A DNA stretch of 64,000 nt. Origin: Rossellomorea aquimaris. GTDB taxonomy: Bacteria > Bacillota > Bacilli > Bacillales > Bacillaceae_B. The position numbers and the translations under genes were made by a program. Position 1 is the stretch's first letter. The number at the start of each line of letters is the position of its first letter. The stretch spans positions 705,261 to 769,260 of the forward strand of contig NZ_VTEX01000001.1 of NCBI RefSeq assembly GCF_008180865.1, written 5' to 3'. The notes below the pieces were generated by a model that worked only from the letters and a program-made list of their open reading frames with translations, made no database searches and was not told the origin of the DNA. Below, one piece after another: positions 47,559 through 56,778 of this stretch.

Positions 47559-49562
47559 ATGTTTGATAACACAGATCAGTTAGCAATTAATACAATCCGT
47601 ACATTATCTATCGATGCAATTGAAAAAGCAGGTTCTGGACACCCCGGAATGCCTATGGGAGCAGCTCCGATGGCGTATGCTCTTTGGACAAGATTCATGA
47701 ACCATAATCCGAAAAATCCTGAGTGGTTTAACCGGGACCGCTTCGTTTTATCTGCCGGTCATGGATCCATGCTATTATATAGCCTGCTTCATTTATCAGG
47801 TTATGACGTTTCAATGGAAGATCTTAAAGAATTCCGTCAATGGGGAAGTAAAACTCCGGGTCACCCGGAATACAAACATACTCCAGGAGTAGAAGCTACG
47901 ACTGGACCATTAGGACAAGGAATCGGTATGGCAGTCGGTATGGCACTAGCTGAAAGGCATTTAGCGACTACATACAATAAGGATCAATACGATATGGTAG
48001 ATCATTTTACATATTCTATTTGTGGAGATGGAGACTTAATGGAGGGTGTGGCCTCTGAAGCAGCTTCATTGGCAGGTCACTTGAAATTAGGTCGTCTAGT
48101 AGTTCTCTATGATTCAAATGATATTTCACTTGATGGAGAGTTAGACAAATCTTTCTCTGAAAGTGTGAAAGGCCGATTTGAATCATATGGTTGGCAATAT
48201 ATTCGTGTTGAAGACGGAAATGATCTTGATGAAATTTCCAAAGCAATCGAAGAGGCTCAAGGTGATACTACCCGTCCAACTATGATCGAAGTTAAGACGG
48301 TCATCGGATACGGAGCTCCTAATAAATCAGGGAAATCTGCAGTTCACGGTGCTCCGCTTGGTGAAGACGAAATGAAGCTAACGAAAGAAGCTTATCAATG
48401 GACGTTTGAGCAGGATTTTCATGTACCTGATGAAGTTTACAGCAGATTCGAGGAAAAAATCCAACAAGCAGGTTCTGAAAAAGAAGAAGCTTGGGCTGAC
48501 CTATTCATAAAATATAAAGAAGAGCATCCAGAGCTTGCTGTCCAATTAGAAGCAGCAATCAAAGGCGATCTTCCAGAAGGATGGGATAAAGATATCCCGG
48601 TATATGAAGAAGGAAAAGCACTGGCTAGCAGAGCTTCTTCCGGTGAAGTCTTAAATGCGATTGCAAAGAATCTCCCTTCATTCATTGGTGGATCAGCTGA
48701 CTTAGCCGGATCTAACAAGACGATGATTAAAGATGAAGCAGACTTTACACATGAATCGCCTGAAGGTCGTAATATCTGGTTCGGTGTTCGTGAGTTCGGT
48801 ATGGGTGCAGCCATGAATGGTATGGCTCTTCACGGCGGTCTGCACGTATTCGGAGGAACATTCTTCGTATTCAGTGACTATTTAAGACCTGCAATCCGCT
48901 TAGCTGCTCTAATGGGCTTACCTGTGACATATGTATTCACACATGATAGTATCGCAGTCGGAGAAGATGGACCTACCCATGAACCTGTAGAACAGCTTGC
49001 TTCACTTCGTGCGATGCCTAACCTTTCTGTCATCCGCCCTGGTGACGGAAATGAAGTTGCTGCAGCATGGAAATTATCATTAGAGTCTAAGGATCAGCCT
49101 ACGATGTTAGTTCTATCTCGTCAGGACCTCCCAACTCTTAAAGGTACTGCAGATAAAGCGTATAACGGCGTAGACAAAGGCGCATATGTCGTATCTGCAT
49201 CTGGCAAGGAACAGCCTGATGCCTTACTGATTGCAACTGGTTCTGAAGTACATTTGGCAGTAGACGCTCAAAATGCACTTGAAAAAGATGGAATCAGCGT
49301 ATCTGTCATTAGTATGCCATCTTGGGATCGCTTCGAGAAACAATCAAAAGAATACAAAGAATCTATTCTGCCGAAGAGTGTGAAAAAACGTCTTGCTATC
49401 GAAATGGGATCTCCAATGGGTTGGGACCGCTATGTAGGAGACGAAGGCGATATTTTAGCTATTGATGGATATGGTGCATCTGCTCCTGGAGCAAAAGTCA
49501 TGGAAGAGTACGGCTTTACAACAGACAATGTAGTTTCAAGAATCAAAGCGTTGATACAGTAA
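47559..49562 (+). CDS. tkt: Transketolase
   Basis: Transketolase moves two-carbon units in the non-oxidative pentose phosphate pathway using thiamine diphosphate. The 667-residue protein is identical in length to B. subtilis Tkt. It has [16 protein letters not shown] (about 24-39), the ThDP motif GDGDLMEG (about 153-160) and the central domain glutamate region ([14 protein letters not shown], about 408-421). The C-terminal substrate stretch includes [16 protein letters not shown]. It has its own promoter region and a strong terminator; it follows ynzC as in B. subtilis. Confidence 0.98.
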   Translation: MFDNTDQLAINTIRTLSIDAIEKAGSGHPGMPMGAAPMAYALWTRFMNHNPKNPEWFNRDRFVLSAGHGSMLLYSLLHLSGYDVSMEDLKEFRQWGSKTPGHPEYKHTPGVEATTGPLGQGIGMAVGMALAERHLATTYNKDQYDMVDHFTYSICGDGDLMEGVASEAASLAGHLKLGRLVVLYDSNDISLDGELDKSFSESVKGRFESYGWQYIRVEDGNDLDEISKAIEEAQGDTTRPTMIEVKTVIGYGAPNKSGKSAVHGAPLGEDEMKLTKEAYQWTFEQDFHVPDEVYSRFEEKIQQAGSEKEEAWADLFIKYKEEHPELAVQLEAAIKGDLPEGWDKDIPVYEEGKALASRASSGEVLNAIAKNLPSFIGGSADLAGSNKTMIKDEADFTHESPEGRNIWFGVREFGMGAAMNGMALHGGLHVFGGTFFVFSDYLRPAIRLAALMGLPVTYVFTHDSIAVGEDGPTHEPVEQLASLRAMPNLSVIRPGDGNEVAAAWKLSLESKDQPTMLVLSRQDLPTLKGTADKAYNGVDKGAYVVSASGKEQPDALLIATGSEVHLAVDAQNALEKDGISVSVISMPSWDRFEKQSKEYKESILPKSVKKRLAIEMGSPMGWDRYVGDEGDILAIDGYGASAPGAKVMEEYGFTTDNVVSRIKALIQ

Positions 49563-49579
49563 TGAATTAAAGACATGAA

Positions 49580-49621
49580 AGGTCGACTCCTTAATACTCT
49601 TTAAGGAGTCGACCTTTTTTT
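49580..49621 (+). terminator. tkt terminator
   Basis: GGTCGACTCCTTAA pairs with TTAAGGAGTCGACC and is followed by seven T. Confidence 0.96.
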
Positions 49622-49737
49622 AGCTGAATGTAATTGTCGATAAAATGAGTATGTTTGGAAGAGAATGGGTAAATGATGAAAAGTCCCTAAATATTACAAC
49701 TTGAGCCAATCACCGATATTTTTGAGTTAACTTGCTC

Positions 49738-49803
49738 TTCGACAAAACTAGTGTAGATTTTCAACAATTTCCGACAATGACTCCTATCTAGTTGATTTAT
49801 ACT
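49738..49803 (+). promoter_or_regulatory. Spo0A boxes and promoter of sirA
   Basis: TTCGACAAA (49738-49746) is a perfect Spo0A box (TTCGACA), and TTCCGACAA (49769-49777) is a close second one near the -35 position. TATACT at 49798 is a plausible -10. B. subtilis sirA is activated by phosphorylated Spo0A, so the arrangement fits. Confidence 0.75.
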
Positions 49804-49832
49804 ATATGAAAGAAAGGTAGGAGGGTGTAAAG

Positions 49833-50270
49833 GTGCGAAACTATCAAATCTATTGGATTGAGGAAATGTTTGTTCAGCACTATTATGGTCGGGAAAGAAT
49901 ATTCTATCAGCTGTTTTCCGAGTGGGAAGCAAGTACAGGGGAGCTTCACGATATCATCTCGAAACAAGTAAATTACATTACTAGGCCTATTCCATACCTT
50001 CCTACACAAAGACTCCTGCAGCACGAGATCATTAAAATTGAAGGAGCGGCTTGGGTTGATTCTGTTGCAACGATTGAAAGGGTCGATTCAGGTGCTACAC
50101 TTGTTCTCAATGAGAAATGGATGACGCTGAATGCTTGGGGTCACGATGAATCTGAATATGTCTTTTTTGAAATCCTGCGCAGAAATATGGGTCAGCTCCT
50201 CGCAATTGATATCCAAAATGAACGTTTTGGGTGGTTAAAACCGATTAAACAAAGAAAATTTATATATTAA
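49833..50270 (+). CDS. sirA: Sporulation inhibitor of replication SirA (YneE)
   Basis: SirA binds DnaA and stops new rounds of replication when cells enter sporulation. The 145-residue protein (148 in B. subtilis) starts MRNYQIYWIEEMFVQHYYGRE, the conserved SirA opening, and has the mixed alpha/beta pattern and YVFFEILRRN stretch of the family. It begins with GTG (49833) behind GGAGGGTG. Upstream Spo0A boxes support the assignment. It lies between tkt and yneF as in B. subtilis. Confidence 0.95.
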   Translation: MRNYQIYWIEEMFVQHYYGRERIFYQLFSEWEASTGELHDIISKQVNYITRPIPYLPTQRLLQHEIIKIEGAAWVDSVATIERVDSGATLVLNEKWMTLNAWGHDESEYVFFEILRRNMGQLLAIDIQNERFGWLKPIKQRKFIY

Positions 50271-50354
50271 TAAGAAATTATGACAGAAATATTGTATAAT
50301 GTTTCATGGTTTAGTACACTTTTATAAGGACAACATGAAGGAGGAAGTAAGAGT

Positions 50355-50576
50355 ATGTCAACGACTGGGTTACTTATTCTAGTTGGAGTTCTAGCATTAC
50401 TTGCTGGAGTTGCACTAGGATTTTTCATTGCTCGTAAATATATGATGAGCTATCTTAAGAAAAATCCACCAATCAACGAGCAAATGTTACGCATGATGAT
50501 GATGCAAATGGGTCAAAAACCTTCCCAAAAGAAAATCAATCAAATGATGAATGCAATGAATAAGAACATGAAGTAA
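50355..50576 (+). CDS. yneF: YneF, UPF0154 membrane protein
   Basis: The 73-residue protein has one transmembrane helix (about 4-26, [24 protein letters not shown]). A conserved cytosolic part follows with [33 protein letters not shown] sequence rich in methionine. It is the UPF0154 family, function unknown. AGGAGG precedes the ATG. In B. subtilis ccdA is close downstream; here 6.2 kb carrying repeats, camS and an ABC exporter lies between. Confidence 0.94.
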   Translation: MSTTGLLILVGVLALLAGVALGFFIARKYMMSYLKKNPPINEQMLRMMMMQMGQKPSQKKINQMMNAMNKNMK

Positions 50577-50582
50577 TAGTTA

Positions 50583-50611
50583 GAAGCACTCAGGTAATGA
50601 GTGCTTTTTCT
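50583..50611 (+). terminator. yneF terminator
   Basis: AGCACTC pairs with GAGTGCT and is followed by TTTTTC. Confidence 0.85.
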
Positions 50612-50710
50612 ATTTGTGACTATACTACTTACGATAAAGGGCTTATAACCCGTTCTTTCGTAATGGCTCTTTTCGTATATTTTGTTGCAATTGTAGATGA
50701 GAAAGTAATA

Positions 50711-50962
50711 GTTGATTTCCGCTCCAGGAAGCTCGCTTTCCGCGGGGCTGGCGGTGAGCCTCCTCGGCTGCGCCTCCGGGGTCTCACCTGTCTAGCTACG
50801 GGGCTTAGGGGCTCGAGGTCATAAGCCAAGTCTGCCAAAAAGGCAAAGAGCGCCTTTCCGGCAGACTCGTCTTATGCTTGTCGCCCCTGGGCAAAGCCCC
50901 TCCGCTTTTCGTACTGTCCAGCTATTCCCGCAGGAGTCGAGCCTCCTTCCGCTCCAATCAAC
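50711..50962. repeat. Composite 252-bp palindromic repeat with inserted hairpin
   Basis: The element is bounded by GTTGATT and AATCAAC. Its GC-rich core, read on the minus strand, carries GACTCCTGCGGG, GAGACCCCGGAGG, GAGGAGGCTCACCG and CCGCGGAAAGCG, the pattern of the element at 7226. Between two AGCT tetramers (50793 and 50920) it holds an extra part of about 125 bases. That part folds into a long hairpin: GGGGC/GCCCC, CATAAG/CTTATG, GTCTGCC/GGCAGAC and AAAGGC/GCCTTT. There is no gene. It looks like one repeat carrying another, in the 846-bp gap between yneF and camS. Confidence 0.75.
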
Positions 50963-51127
50963 TTTCTGAACATGTATCCTCAACGGTAAACAATAAAAAC
51001 AAAAATTTTAGCAAACCATCTCATTCAAGGTAAGTAGATATTGTTCTTTTTAAGAAAAAGAATTATTTTTTCTAGTTACATTGTTTTCTTGCACACCTTG
51101 AAGCTCTGTCATGAAAACTCTGTTAAA

Positions 51128-51245
51128 GATGGTGAGGGGAACTGCGCAGACTCCGGCGGATTTTGGGCGTGCCGAGACCCCGGAAGCGAAGCTGAGGAGG
51201 CTCGGCCGAACGTCCGCGGAAAGCGAAGCAGTTCCCCTCACCATC
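51128..51245. repeat. 118-bp element with perfect 18-bp terminal inverted repeats
   Basis: GATGGTGAGGGGAACTGC (51128-51145) is perfectly inverted at 51228-51245. The interior has AGACTCCGGCGG, GAGACCCCGGAAG, GAGGAGGCTCGG and CCGCGGAAAGCGAAG, clearly related to the cores of the elements at 7226 and 50711 but with different ends. Short CTCTGT and ACAGAG sequences lie farther out. No coding region is present. Confidence 0.75.
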
Positions 51246-51362
51246 CAGCATAAACTGGTTGACAGAGCCCTTGCAGATTCTATACTAGAAAACAACAACC
51301 TTTGCGAAAAGAGCCTTAGCATTTAGGCTAAAATGATTATTTTAGTCAATTCATAAAAACTT

Positions 51363-51375
51363 AATGATTATCATT
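51363..51375. promoter_or_regulatory. Fur-box-like palindrome upstream of camS
   Basis: AATGATTATCATT is a perfect palindrome matching the central 13 bases of the 19-base Fur consensus GATAATGATTATCATTATC; the outer bases do not match. It lies about 48 bases before the camS start, next to weak promoter-like sequence. Confidence 0.4.
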
Positions 51376-51422
51376 CAGATTGAAATTGAATTTATGATAG
51401 AATAAAGTCCGGAGGGAGTCAT

Positions 51423-52544
51423 ATGAAAAAATGGATGATTGCTTCACTGTCTCTCATGATTCTTGTTGCCGGCTGCAGCAATAAGCCTCAAGAAGTGATG
51501 GATGAAGAAACACTTGAAATTCAAAATAGTGCAGCTGGAGAAGCGCGCGAATATCTAAATTATAAAGTGAACAAAGAGAAGAAATCAATCAATCGTGGTC
51601 TCATTACGATGATGATTAATAATCGCAGTGATATGGATGAAATCGAGACTGGCCTCATGTCTTTATCCACCGAGCATTTTTCTCCAGAGGATTATGTATA
51701 CCAGGAAGGTCAATATCTTAAGGATCTAAATTCATGGCTTGGAAGAAAGTCTAAATCAAATAAATTAGGGCTTAATCCTGCTCTGGAGATTAAGGATGAT
51801 ATGGGCTGGGAACAACAAATGGAGCTTGAAAAAAAGAATCCCATGTATCTCGCTTATATCCATGAACAGAACTACGTTGACTCAGAAGGGAAGATAAAAG
51901 GGATTTCCCTCGGTCTTGCTATGAATACCGTAGATTATATTCGAGTCGAAGATGAAAATAAGCTCATGCATTTTGATGAGGCAAAGATCGATGATCAACA
52001 GTTAGAAGAATACGGAAAAAAGATAGCCAACACCGTTGTCAGTAGGCTGAAAGCAAATAAGGAACTAAAAGATGTTCCTGTTCTGATATCCCTATACAAA
52101 CTTCAACCATTGAATAGCGTAGTGTCAGGCAACTATATTACCTCAAGCTATGTTGACGAAAATGATAAGACTGCAAAAAAATGGAACGATGTAACGGATA
52201 AATATTATTACTTTCCTAGTGATGAAGGGGAAGAGAAAGATCGAGATCTACATAATCGGATACGTGATTTAGAAGATTATGTTTCGAAATATTTTTCACA
52301 CCAGGATATTGAGTTTGTCGGAAAAGCCTTATACCAAAAAGACACCTTGAATAAACTCGTGATTGATGTACATACAGGGATGGTGAAAGAAACAGAACTA
52401 ATAGGCTTTTCTCAGGCGATTGGCCCTGAAATTGTTGATTACTTCCCTCACACACCCGTTTACCTATATGTGAAAACACCAAAGGGTCTGAAAGCAACCA
52501 TTGTAAAAGAAGTGGACCAGGAACCATTTGTTCAAATCCATTAG
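51423..52544 (+). CDS. camS: CamS-family sex-pheromone-type lipoprotein
   Basis: The 373-residue protein has a lipoprotein signal with lipobox VAGC and lipidated C18, then the CamS domain. In Enterococcus and Staphylococcus the CamS signal peptide yields a peptide pheromone; in Bacillus (YerH) its role is unknown. Recognisable stretches include INRGLITMMINNRSDMDEIETGL (about 59-81) and EFVGKALYQKDTLNKLVIDVH. CGGAGGGAG precedes the ATG. In B. subtilis yerH sits near ligA, not here, so this may be a moved or second copy. Confidence 0.88.
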   Translation: MKKWMIASLSLMILVAGCSNKPQEVMDEETLEIQNSAAGEAREYLNYKVNKEKKSINRGLITMMINNRSDMDEIETGLMSLSTEHFSPEDYVYQEGQYLKDLNSWLGRKSKSNKLGLNPALEIKDDMGWEQQMELEKKNPMYLAYIHEQNYVDSEGKIKGISLGLAMNTVDYIRVEDENKLMHFDEAKIDDQQLEEYGKKIANTVVSRLKANKELKDVPVLISLYKLQPLNSVVSGNYITSSYVDENDKTAKKWNDVTDKYYYFPSDEGEEKDRDLHNRIRDLEDYVSKYFSHQDIEFVGKALYQKDTLNKLVIDVHTGMVKETELIGFSQAIGPEIVDYFPHTPVYLYVKTPKGLKATIVKEVDQEPFVQIH

Positions 52545-52556
52545 CATAAGATGAAC

Positions 52557-52598
52557 AAAAAGAGCATCTCTTAAAACATTAAGAGGTGTTCTTTTTTG
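52557..52598 (+). terminator. camS terminator
   Basis: AAAGAGCATCTCTT pairs with AAGAGGTGTTCTTT and is followed by a T-run. Confidence 0.9.
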
Positions 52599-52687
52599 TG
52601 TATAAGTCTTATCAAAAAAAAGATTTCTCATTTTTTTGAAATTTGGTAAAATAAAGAGTCGATTTTTATAGATACGGGGGAGACAAA

Positions 52688-54436
52688 ATGAGAGTCTTTT
52701 TAGATTTAAAGTGGTTTTTTCTGCAAGAGAAAAAGTCATATATCACAGGTACCATCCTGCTTTTATTTGTAGCATTTCTTCAATTGATCCCACCAAAGAT
52801 TGTAGGGATCATTGTGGACAGTATTAAAGGGAACACATTGACCCGTCAAGACATGCTGAAGTGGATTCTTATCCTCATCGCCACGGCTCTATCAATGTAC
52901 GGCCTTCGGTTCGTATGGAGGATCATGATTTTTGGTTCGGCGACCAAACTTTCCCGCTTGCTCCGGAATCGTTTGTATCATCATTTTACCAAAATGTCGC
53001 CCTCCTTTTATCAAGAGAGAAGAGTCGGTGATTTGATGGCGCATGCCACAAATGATCTTCAAGCGATTCAACAAACCGCAGGAGTTGGAGTATTGACATT
53101 TGTAGACTCCATATCTACAGGAGGATTCGTGATACTGGCCATGGCTTTTACAATCAGCTGGAAGCTTACCCTTATTGCTTTGATCCCAATGCCGTTCATG
53201 GCTATGCTTACGAGTTATTATGGTACTCTCTTGCATAAACGCTTTCATAAAGCACAGGAAGCATTCTCATCCTTAAATGATAAAACACAGGAAAGTGTAA
53301 CTGGAATCAAGGTTCTTAAGACGTTTGGACAAGAGAGAGAGGATATCGAATCATTTCGAAAGCAATCTGAAGATGTAGTGCAAAAGAATATAGCTGTTGC
53401 AAAAGTGGATTCCCTTTTCGATCCAACCATTTCAATAATAGTAGGAGTTTCATTCTTTCTATCCATTGTATTTGGGTCAAGATTTGTCGTAAGTGGAGAA
53501 CTGACAATAGGAGAATTAATCTCTTTTACTACCTACCTGGGACTTCTCATTTGGCCGATGCTCGCATTCGGATGGTTATTTAATATTGTAGAAAGAGGGC
53601 GTGCGTCTTACGACCGTGTCTCTCAGTTATTAAATAAAAGGGTAGATATTAAAGATCAAGAAGGAGCGCTGGATCGAGTGCCTTCAGGAGATATAGAATA
53701 TAAGATTGAGTCCTTTGCTTATCCAAATGAAGATGAGCATACTTTAGAGAATATTCAATTTTCCTTAAAGAAAGGTCAAACGATAGGGATCGTAGGAAAA
53801 ACGGGAGCAGGTAAAACAACGCTTCTAAGATTATTACTAAGGGAGTTTGAAGGGTATAAGGGCGAAATAACGTTCGGCGGGGAAAAGATCCAGGATTATA
53901 AATTAACCCGTTTACGTGAAAGTATAGGATATGTGCCTCAGGATCATTTTCTTTTTTCAGCAACGATTCTTGAGAATATTGCTTTCACTCATCCACTTAC
54001 CCCGAAAGAAAAAGTGGAAGAGGCGGCTGTACTTGCGCATATCCATGATGATATCATTCATTTCAGCGAAGGATACGGTACTGTGGTGGGTGAAAGAGGT
54101 GTTTCGTTATCTGGTGGACAAAAGCAAAGGATCTCGATTGCGAGAGCGCTGTTAATGAATCCAGAGGTACTCATACTTGACGACTCGTTGTCAGCTGTTG
54201 ATGCAAAGACAGAGGAATCCATCTTGACATCATTAAAGGAAAATAGAGCCGGAAAAACGACCATGATCACTTCTCATCGATTAAGTGCGATTCAACATGC
54301 AGACTTAATCATCGTCCTTGAAGAAGGAATGATCACGGAGAGAGGCAGTCATAGTGAACTGATGATGAAAAAAGGATGGTATAGGGAAATGTATCTGCGT
54401 CAACAGTTAGAAGAAATAGTGGAACATGGGGGATAA
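52688..54436 (+). CDS. bmrC: Heterodimeric ABC exporter subunit, BmrC/YheI-like
   Basis: BmrC and BmrD form a multidrug exporter. This 582-residue half-transporter (585 in B. subtilis) has six transmembrane helices (about 1-310), then the nucleotide-binding domain with Walker A GKTGAGKTT (about 370-378), signature LSGGQKQRISIARAL and Walker B VLILDDSLSAVDAKTEES. The catalytic glutamate after Walker B is aspartate (LDD), as in BmrC, so this subunit gives the degenerate half-site. The partner gene starts four bases after the stop. No BmrB-type leader peptide was found upstream. Confidence 0.9.
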   Translation: MRVFLDLKWFFLQEKKSYITGTILLLFVAFLQLIPPKIVGIIVDSIKGNTLTRQDMLKWILILIATALSMYGLRFVWRIMIFGSATKLSRLLRNRLYHHFTKMSPSFYQERRVGDLMAHATNDLQAIQQTAGVGVLTFVDSISTGGFVILAMAFTISWKLTLIALIPMPFMAMLTSYYGTLLHKRFHKAQEAFSSLNDKTQESVTGIKVLKTFGQEREDIESFRKQSEDVVQKNIAVAKVDSLFDPTISIIVGVSFFLSIVFGSRFVVSGELTIGELISFTTYLGLLIWPMLAFGWLFNIVERGRASYDRVSQLLNKRVDIKDQEGALDRVPSGDIEYKIESFAYPNEDEHTLENIQFSLKKGQTIGIVGKTGAGKTTLLRLLLREFEGYKGEITFGGEKIQDYKLTRLRESIGYVPQDHFLFSATILENIAFTHPLTPKEKVEEAAVLAHIHDDIIHFSEGYGTVVGERGVSLSGGQKQRISIARALLMNPEVLILDDSLSAVDAKTEESILTSLKENRAGKTTMITSHRLSAIQHADLIIVLEEGMITERGSHSELMMKKGWYREMYLRQQLEEIVEHGG

Positions 54437-54439
54437 GTT

Positions 54440-56245
54440 ATGGATACGATACCGACGTTAACGGCGAAAGAACAGCGAAACATATTTTTTCGTCTAATGA
54501 AATATACAAAGCCGCATAAGAAAACGATTTTATTTGCATTTTCATTATTGCTTTTGACAACAATCGGCGATGTCTTTGGACCAATCATCATCAAGGTCTT
54601 TATAGACGATTATTTAACCCCAAGAGAATTTCCCTACGGTCCCCTTGTAGGATTGGGAGCGACCTATCTATTCATCCAAATTGGAAACGTGTTGATCTCA
54701 TACTTTCAATTATTGAAATTCCAGGAAATAGCACTGAAAATCATTCAGCAGCTCCGGGTGGATGTTTTTACTAAGGTACAGGGATTAGGAATGAAGTATT
54801 TCGATAAAACCCCGGCAGGAAGCATTGTCTCACGAGTGACGAATGATACGGAAGCGATTAAAGATATGTTTGTGAGTGTGCTTGTATCATTCATTCAGGG
54901 AGCATTCCTATTAACAGGCATCTTTATCGCCATGTTTGCACTCAATCCCCGTCTTGCCTTCTTTTGTTTATTCATATTGCCGGTCATATTTATGATTATG
55001 AATCTTTACCGCAAGTTTAGTGCTATCTTCTATCAGGATATGCGCGAGAGATTGAGTCAGCTTAATGCAAAGCTTAGTGAATCGCTTCAGGGAATGTCCA
55101 TCATTCAAATCTTCAGGCAGGAAAAAAGACTAAGAGAAGAATTCGGCAATATCAATGAAAAACATTATTTAGCAGGAATGAGAAATATTAAAGTTGATGG
55201 ATTATTATTAAGACCCGCCATTGATCTGGTGTATGTAGCTGCCCTGATAGTCGTGTTAAGTTATTTTGGCGTGACATCATTCAATCAGACCATTGAAATA
55301 GGGGTATTATATGCCTTTGTAAATTATCTGGACCGTTTCTTTGAGCCTGTCAATCAAATCATGATGAGGCTATCCATGTTTCAGCAGGCCATCATTGCCT
55401 CTTCCCGTGTCTTTAAGCTGCTCGATGAAGATGAACTTTCACCTGCACAGAATGTGGAAAATCTTTCGAAAGGTACAATCATTGAAGGGAAAATAACGTT
55501 TGACAATGTTTCGTTCTCTTATGATGGGCAGAGAGACGTACTTAAGAATATTTCATTTACTGCAAGCCCGGGAGAAACAGTTGCTCTAGTAGGGCACACA
55601 GGAAGTGGTAAGAGCTCAATCATCAATTTACTCATGAGGTTCTATGAATTTGATCGTGGAAATATTCTTATAGACGGTCAAAACATTAAGTCGTATCCAG
55701 TAGAAGAGCTCCGAGGGAAAATGGGGCTTGTGCTGCAGGATCCATTTCTATTCTTCGGAACCATCAGAGATAATATTAAGCTTCATTCCGAAGAGATGAC
55801 GGATAGAGAGGTGGAGGGAGCTGCCACATTCGTTCAAGCCAATACTTTTATAGAAAAACTACCTGAAGCATATGGGCATCCAGTGGTTGAAAGGGGATCA
55901 ACGTTTTCGAGTGGCCAAAGGCAATTAATCGCATTTGCGCGAACCATCGCAACCCGACCGAAAATCCTTGTCCTGGATGAAGCAACGGCCAACATCGATA
56001 CAGAAACGGAAGAAGCCATTCAAGAGGCATTATCAAGAATGCGAAAAGGAAGAACAACGATTGCCATTGCTCACAGGCTTTCTACCATTCAAGATGCAGA
56101 TCTGATCCTGGTCCTTCATAAAGGAGAGATTGTAGAGAGAGGAAGTCATCAGGAATTACTTGTTCAAAAAGGTATTTATCATAAAATGTATCTTCTACAA
56201 AATGGTTTAGTAGATGGCATGGAAGATACCGTAACTGGTTCTTAA
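54440..56245 (+). CDS. bmrD: Heterodimeric ABC exporter subunit, BmrD/YheH-like
   Basis: The 601-residue partner has a six-helix membrane domain (about 1-330) and a nucleotide-binding domain. The domain has Walker A GHTGSGKSS (about 384-392), a degenerate signature FSSGQRQLIAFART and a canonical LDEATANID with the catalytic glutamate. Together with the upstream gene this gives one active and one degenerate ATP site, the BmrCD pattern. It is about 70 residues shorter than B. subtilis BmrD (673), so an insert of that protein is missing. GGGGGA precedes the ATG. Confidence 0.9.
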   Translation: MDTIPTLTAKEQRNIFFRLMKYTKPHKKTILFAFSLLLLTTIGDVFGPIIIKVFIDDYLTPREFPYGPLVGLGATYLFIQIGNVLISYFQLLKFQEIALKIIQQLRVDVFTKVQGLGMKYFDKTPAGSIVSRVTNDTEAIKDMFVSVLVSFIQGAFLLTGIFIAMFALNPRLAFFCLFILPVIFMIMNLYRKFSAIFYQDMRERLSQLNAKLSESLQGMSIIQIFRQEKRLREEFGNINEKHYLAGMRNIKVDGLLLRPAIDLVYVAALIVVLSYFGVTSFNQTIEIGVLYAFVNYLDRFFEPVNQIMMRLSMFQQAIIASSRVFKLLDEDELSPAQNVENLSKGTIIEGKITFDNVSFSYDGQRDVLKNISFTASPGETVALVGHTGSGKSSIINLLMRFYEFDRGNILIDGQNIKSYPVEELRGKMGLVLQDPFLFFGTIRDNIKLHSEEMTDREVEGAATFVQANTFIEKLPEAYGHPVVERGSTFSSGQRQLIAFARTIATRPKILVLDEATANIDTETEEAIQEALSRMRKGRTTIAIAHRLSTIQDADLILVLHKGEIVERGSHQELLVQKGIYHKMYLLQNGLVDGMEDTVTGS

Positions 56246-56250
56246 ACGTA

Positions 56251-56290
56251 TAAAGGGCAGACCCTATAGATGAGGGGTCTGCCCTTTGTT
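56251..56290 (+). terminator. Terminator of the ABC exporter operon
   Basis: AAAGGGCAGACCC pairs with GGGTCTGCCCTTT; the following T content is modest. Confidence 0.85.
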
Positions 56291-56335
56291 GGTTAATATT
56301 TATATTAGAATAGTATAATTGTAATCAATAATGCC

Positions 56336-56512
56336 TTAGCTCATTTGAGGTGAGCATTTTTTTATGTATAGGGAGTTGTAGCTATTTAACAGACGATCAA
56401 GTTCCTGACTAAATTGAATAGCTTGAGGTGACGTGAGTCCATTTTCAGCAACAATATCAATTAATTGAGCACGCTTTTTTTCAATTCGTTGGAGAAGCTC
56501 TTTTTTAGACAC
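56336..56512 (-). CDS. ynzD: Spo0E-like aspartyl-phosphate phosphatase (YnzD-like), 58 residues
   Basis: This short gene is read from the minus strand as VSKKELLQRIEKKRAQLIDI (start GTG at 56512) and continues to QAIQFSQELDRLLNSYNSLY. SQELD is the Spo0E-family SxxxD signature, placed in the second helix of the expected two-helix hairpin. Spo0E-type proteins dephosphorylate Spo0A and delay sporulation. GAAAGGAAA precedes the GTG at a usual distance. I recall that B. subtilis has a Spo0E-like gene, ynzD, between yneF and ccdA, which matches this place. Confidence 0.85.
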   Translation of the reverse strand: MSKKELLQRIEKKRAQLIDIVAENGLTSPQAIQFSQELDRLLNSYNSLYIKKCSPQMS

Positions 56513-56778
56513 GGCTGTTTCCTTTCTTTTGTATGTCCTTACAAACGGAATACAAAACTAGTAATAACTGTAACTTTTTATTAGTATAACGAAAATCGAA
56601 CTGTTTTTCAAAACAAAATTATTGGTTTTTTTAAAAAGAAAAGAGAGTTTAACACATTTGAAAAAGTAAAATGTGCATGTAATATAATGGTCACAAATCT
56701 TTCACACAAACATTCCTCATAGAATCCGGGTTTGTTTGATAGAATAGAGATATATACTGAAATGTAGGAGTTGTAAAA

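Noticed and set aside
50597-51326. Frames of about 70-90 codons across the repeats at 50.7 and 51.1 kb
   Set aside because: They follow the GC-rich palindromes on both strands and have no ribosome sites; they are by-products of the repeats.
56330-56365. GCTCA..TGAGC hairpin followed by T7 as a terminator
   Set aside because: It lies at the 3' end of the minus-strand Spo0E-like gene and its T-run is on the wrong strand for that gene; the plus-strand operon already ends at 56290.
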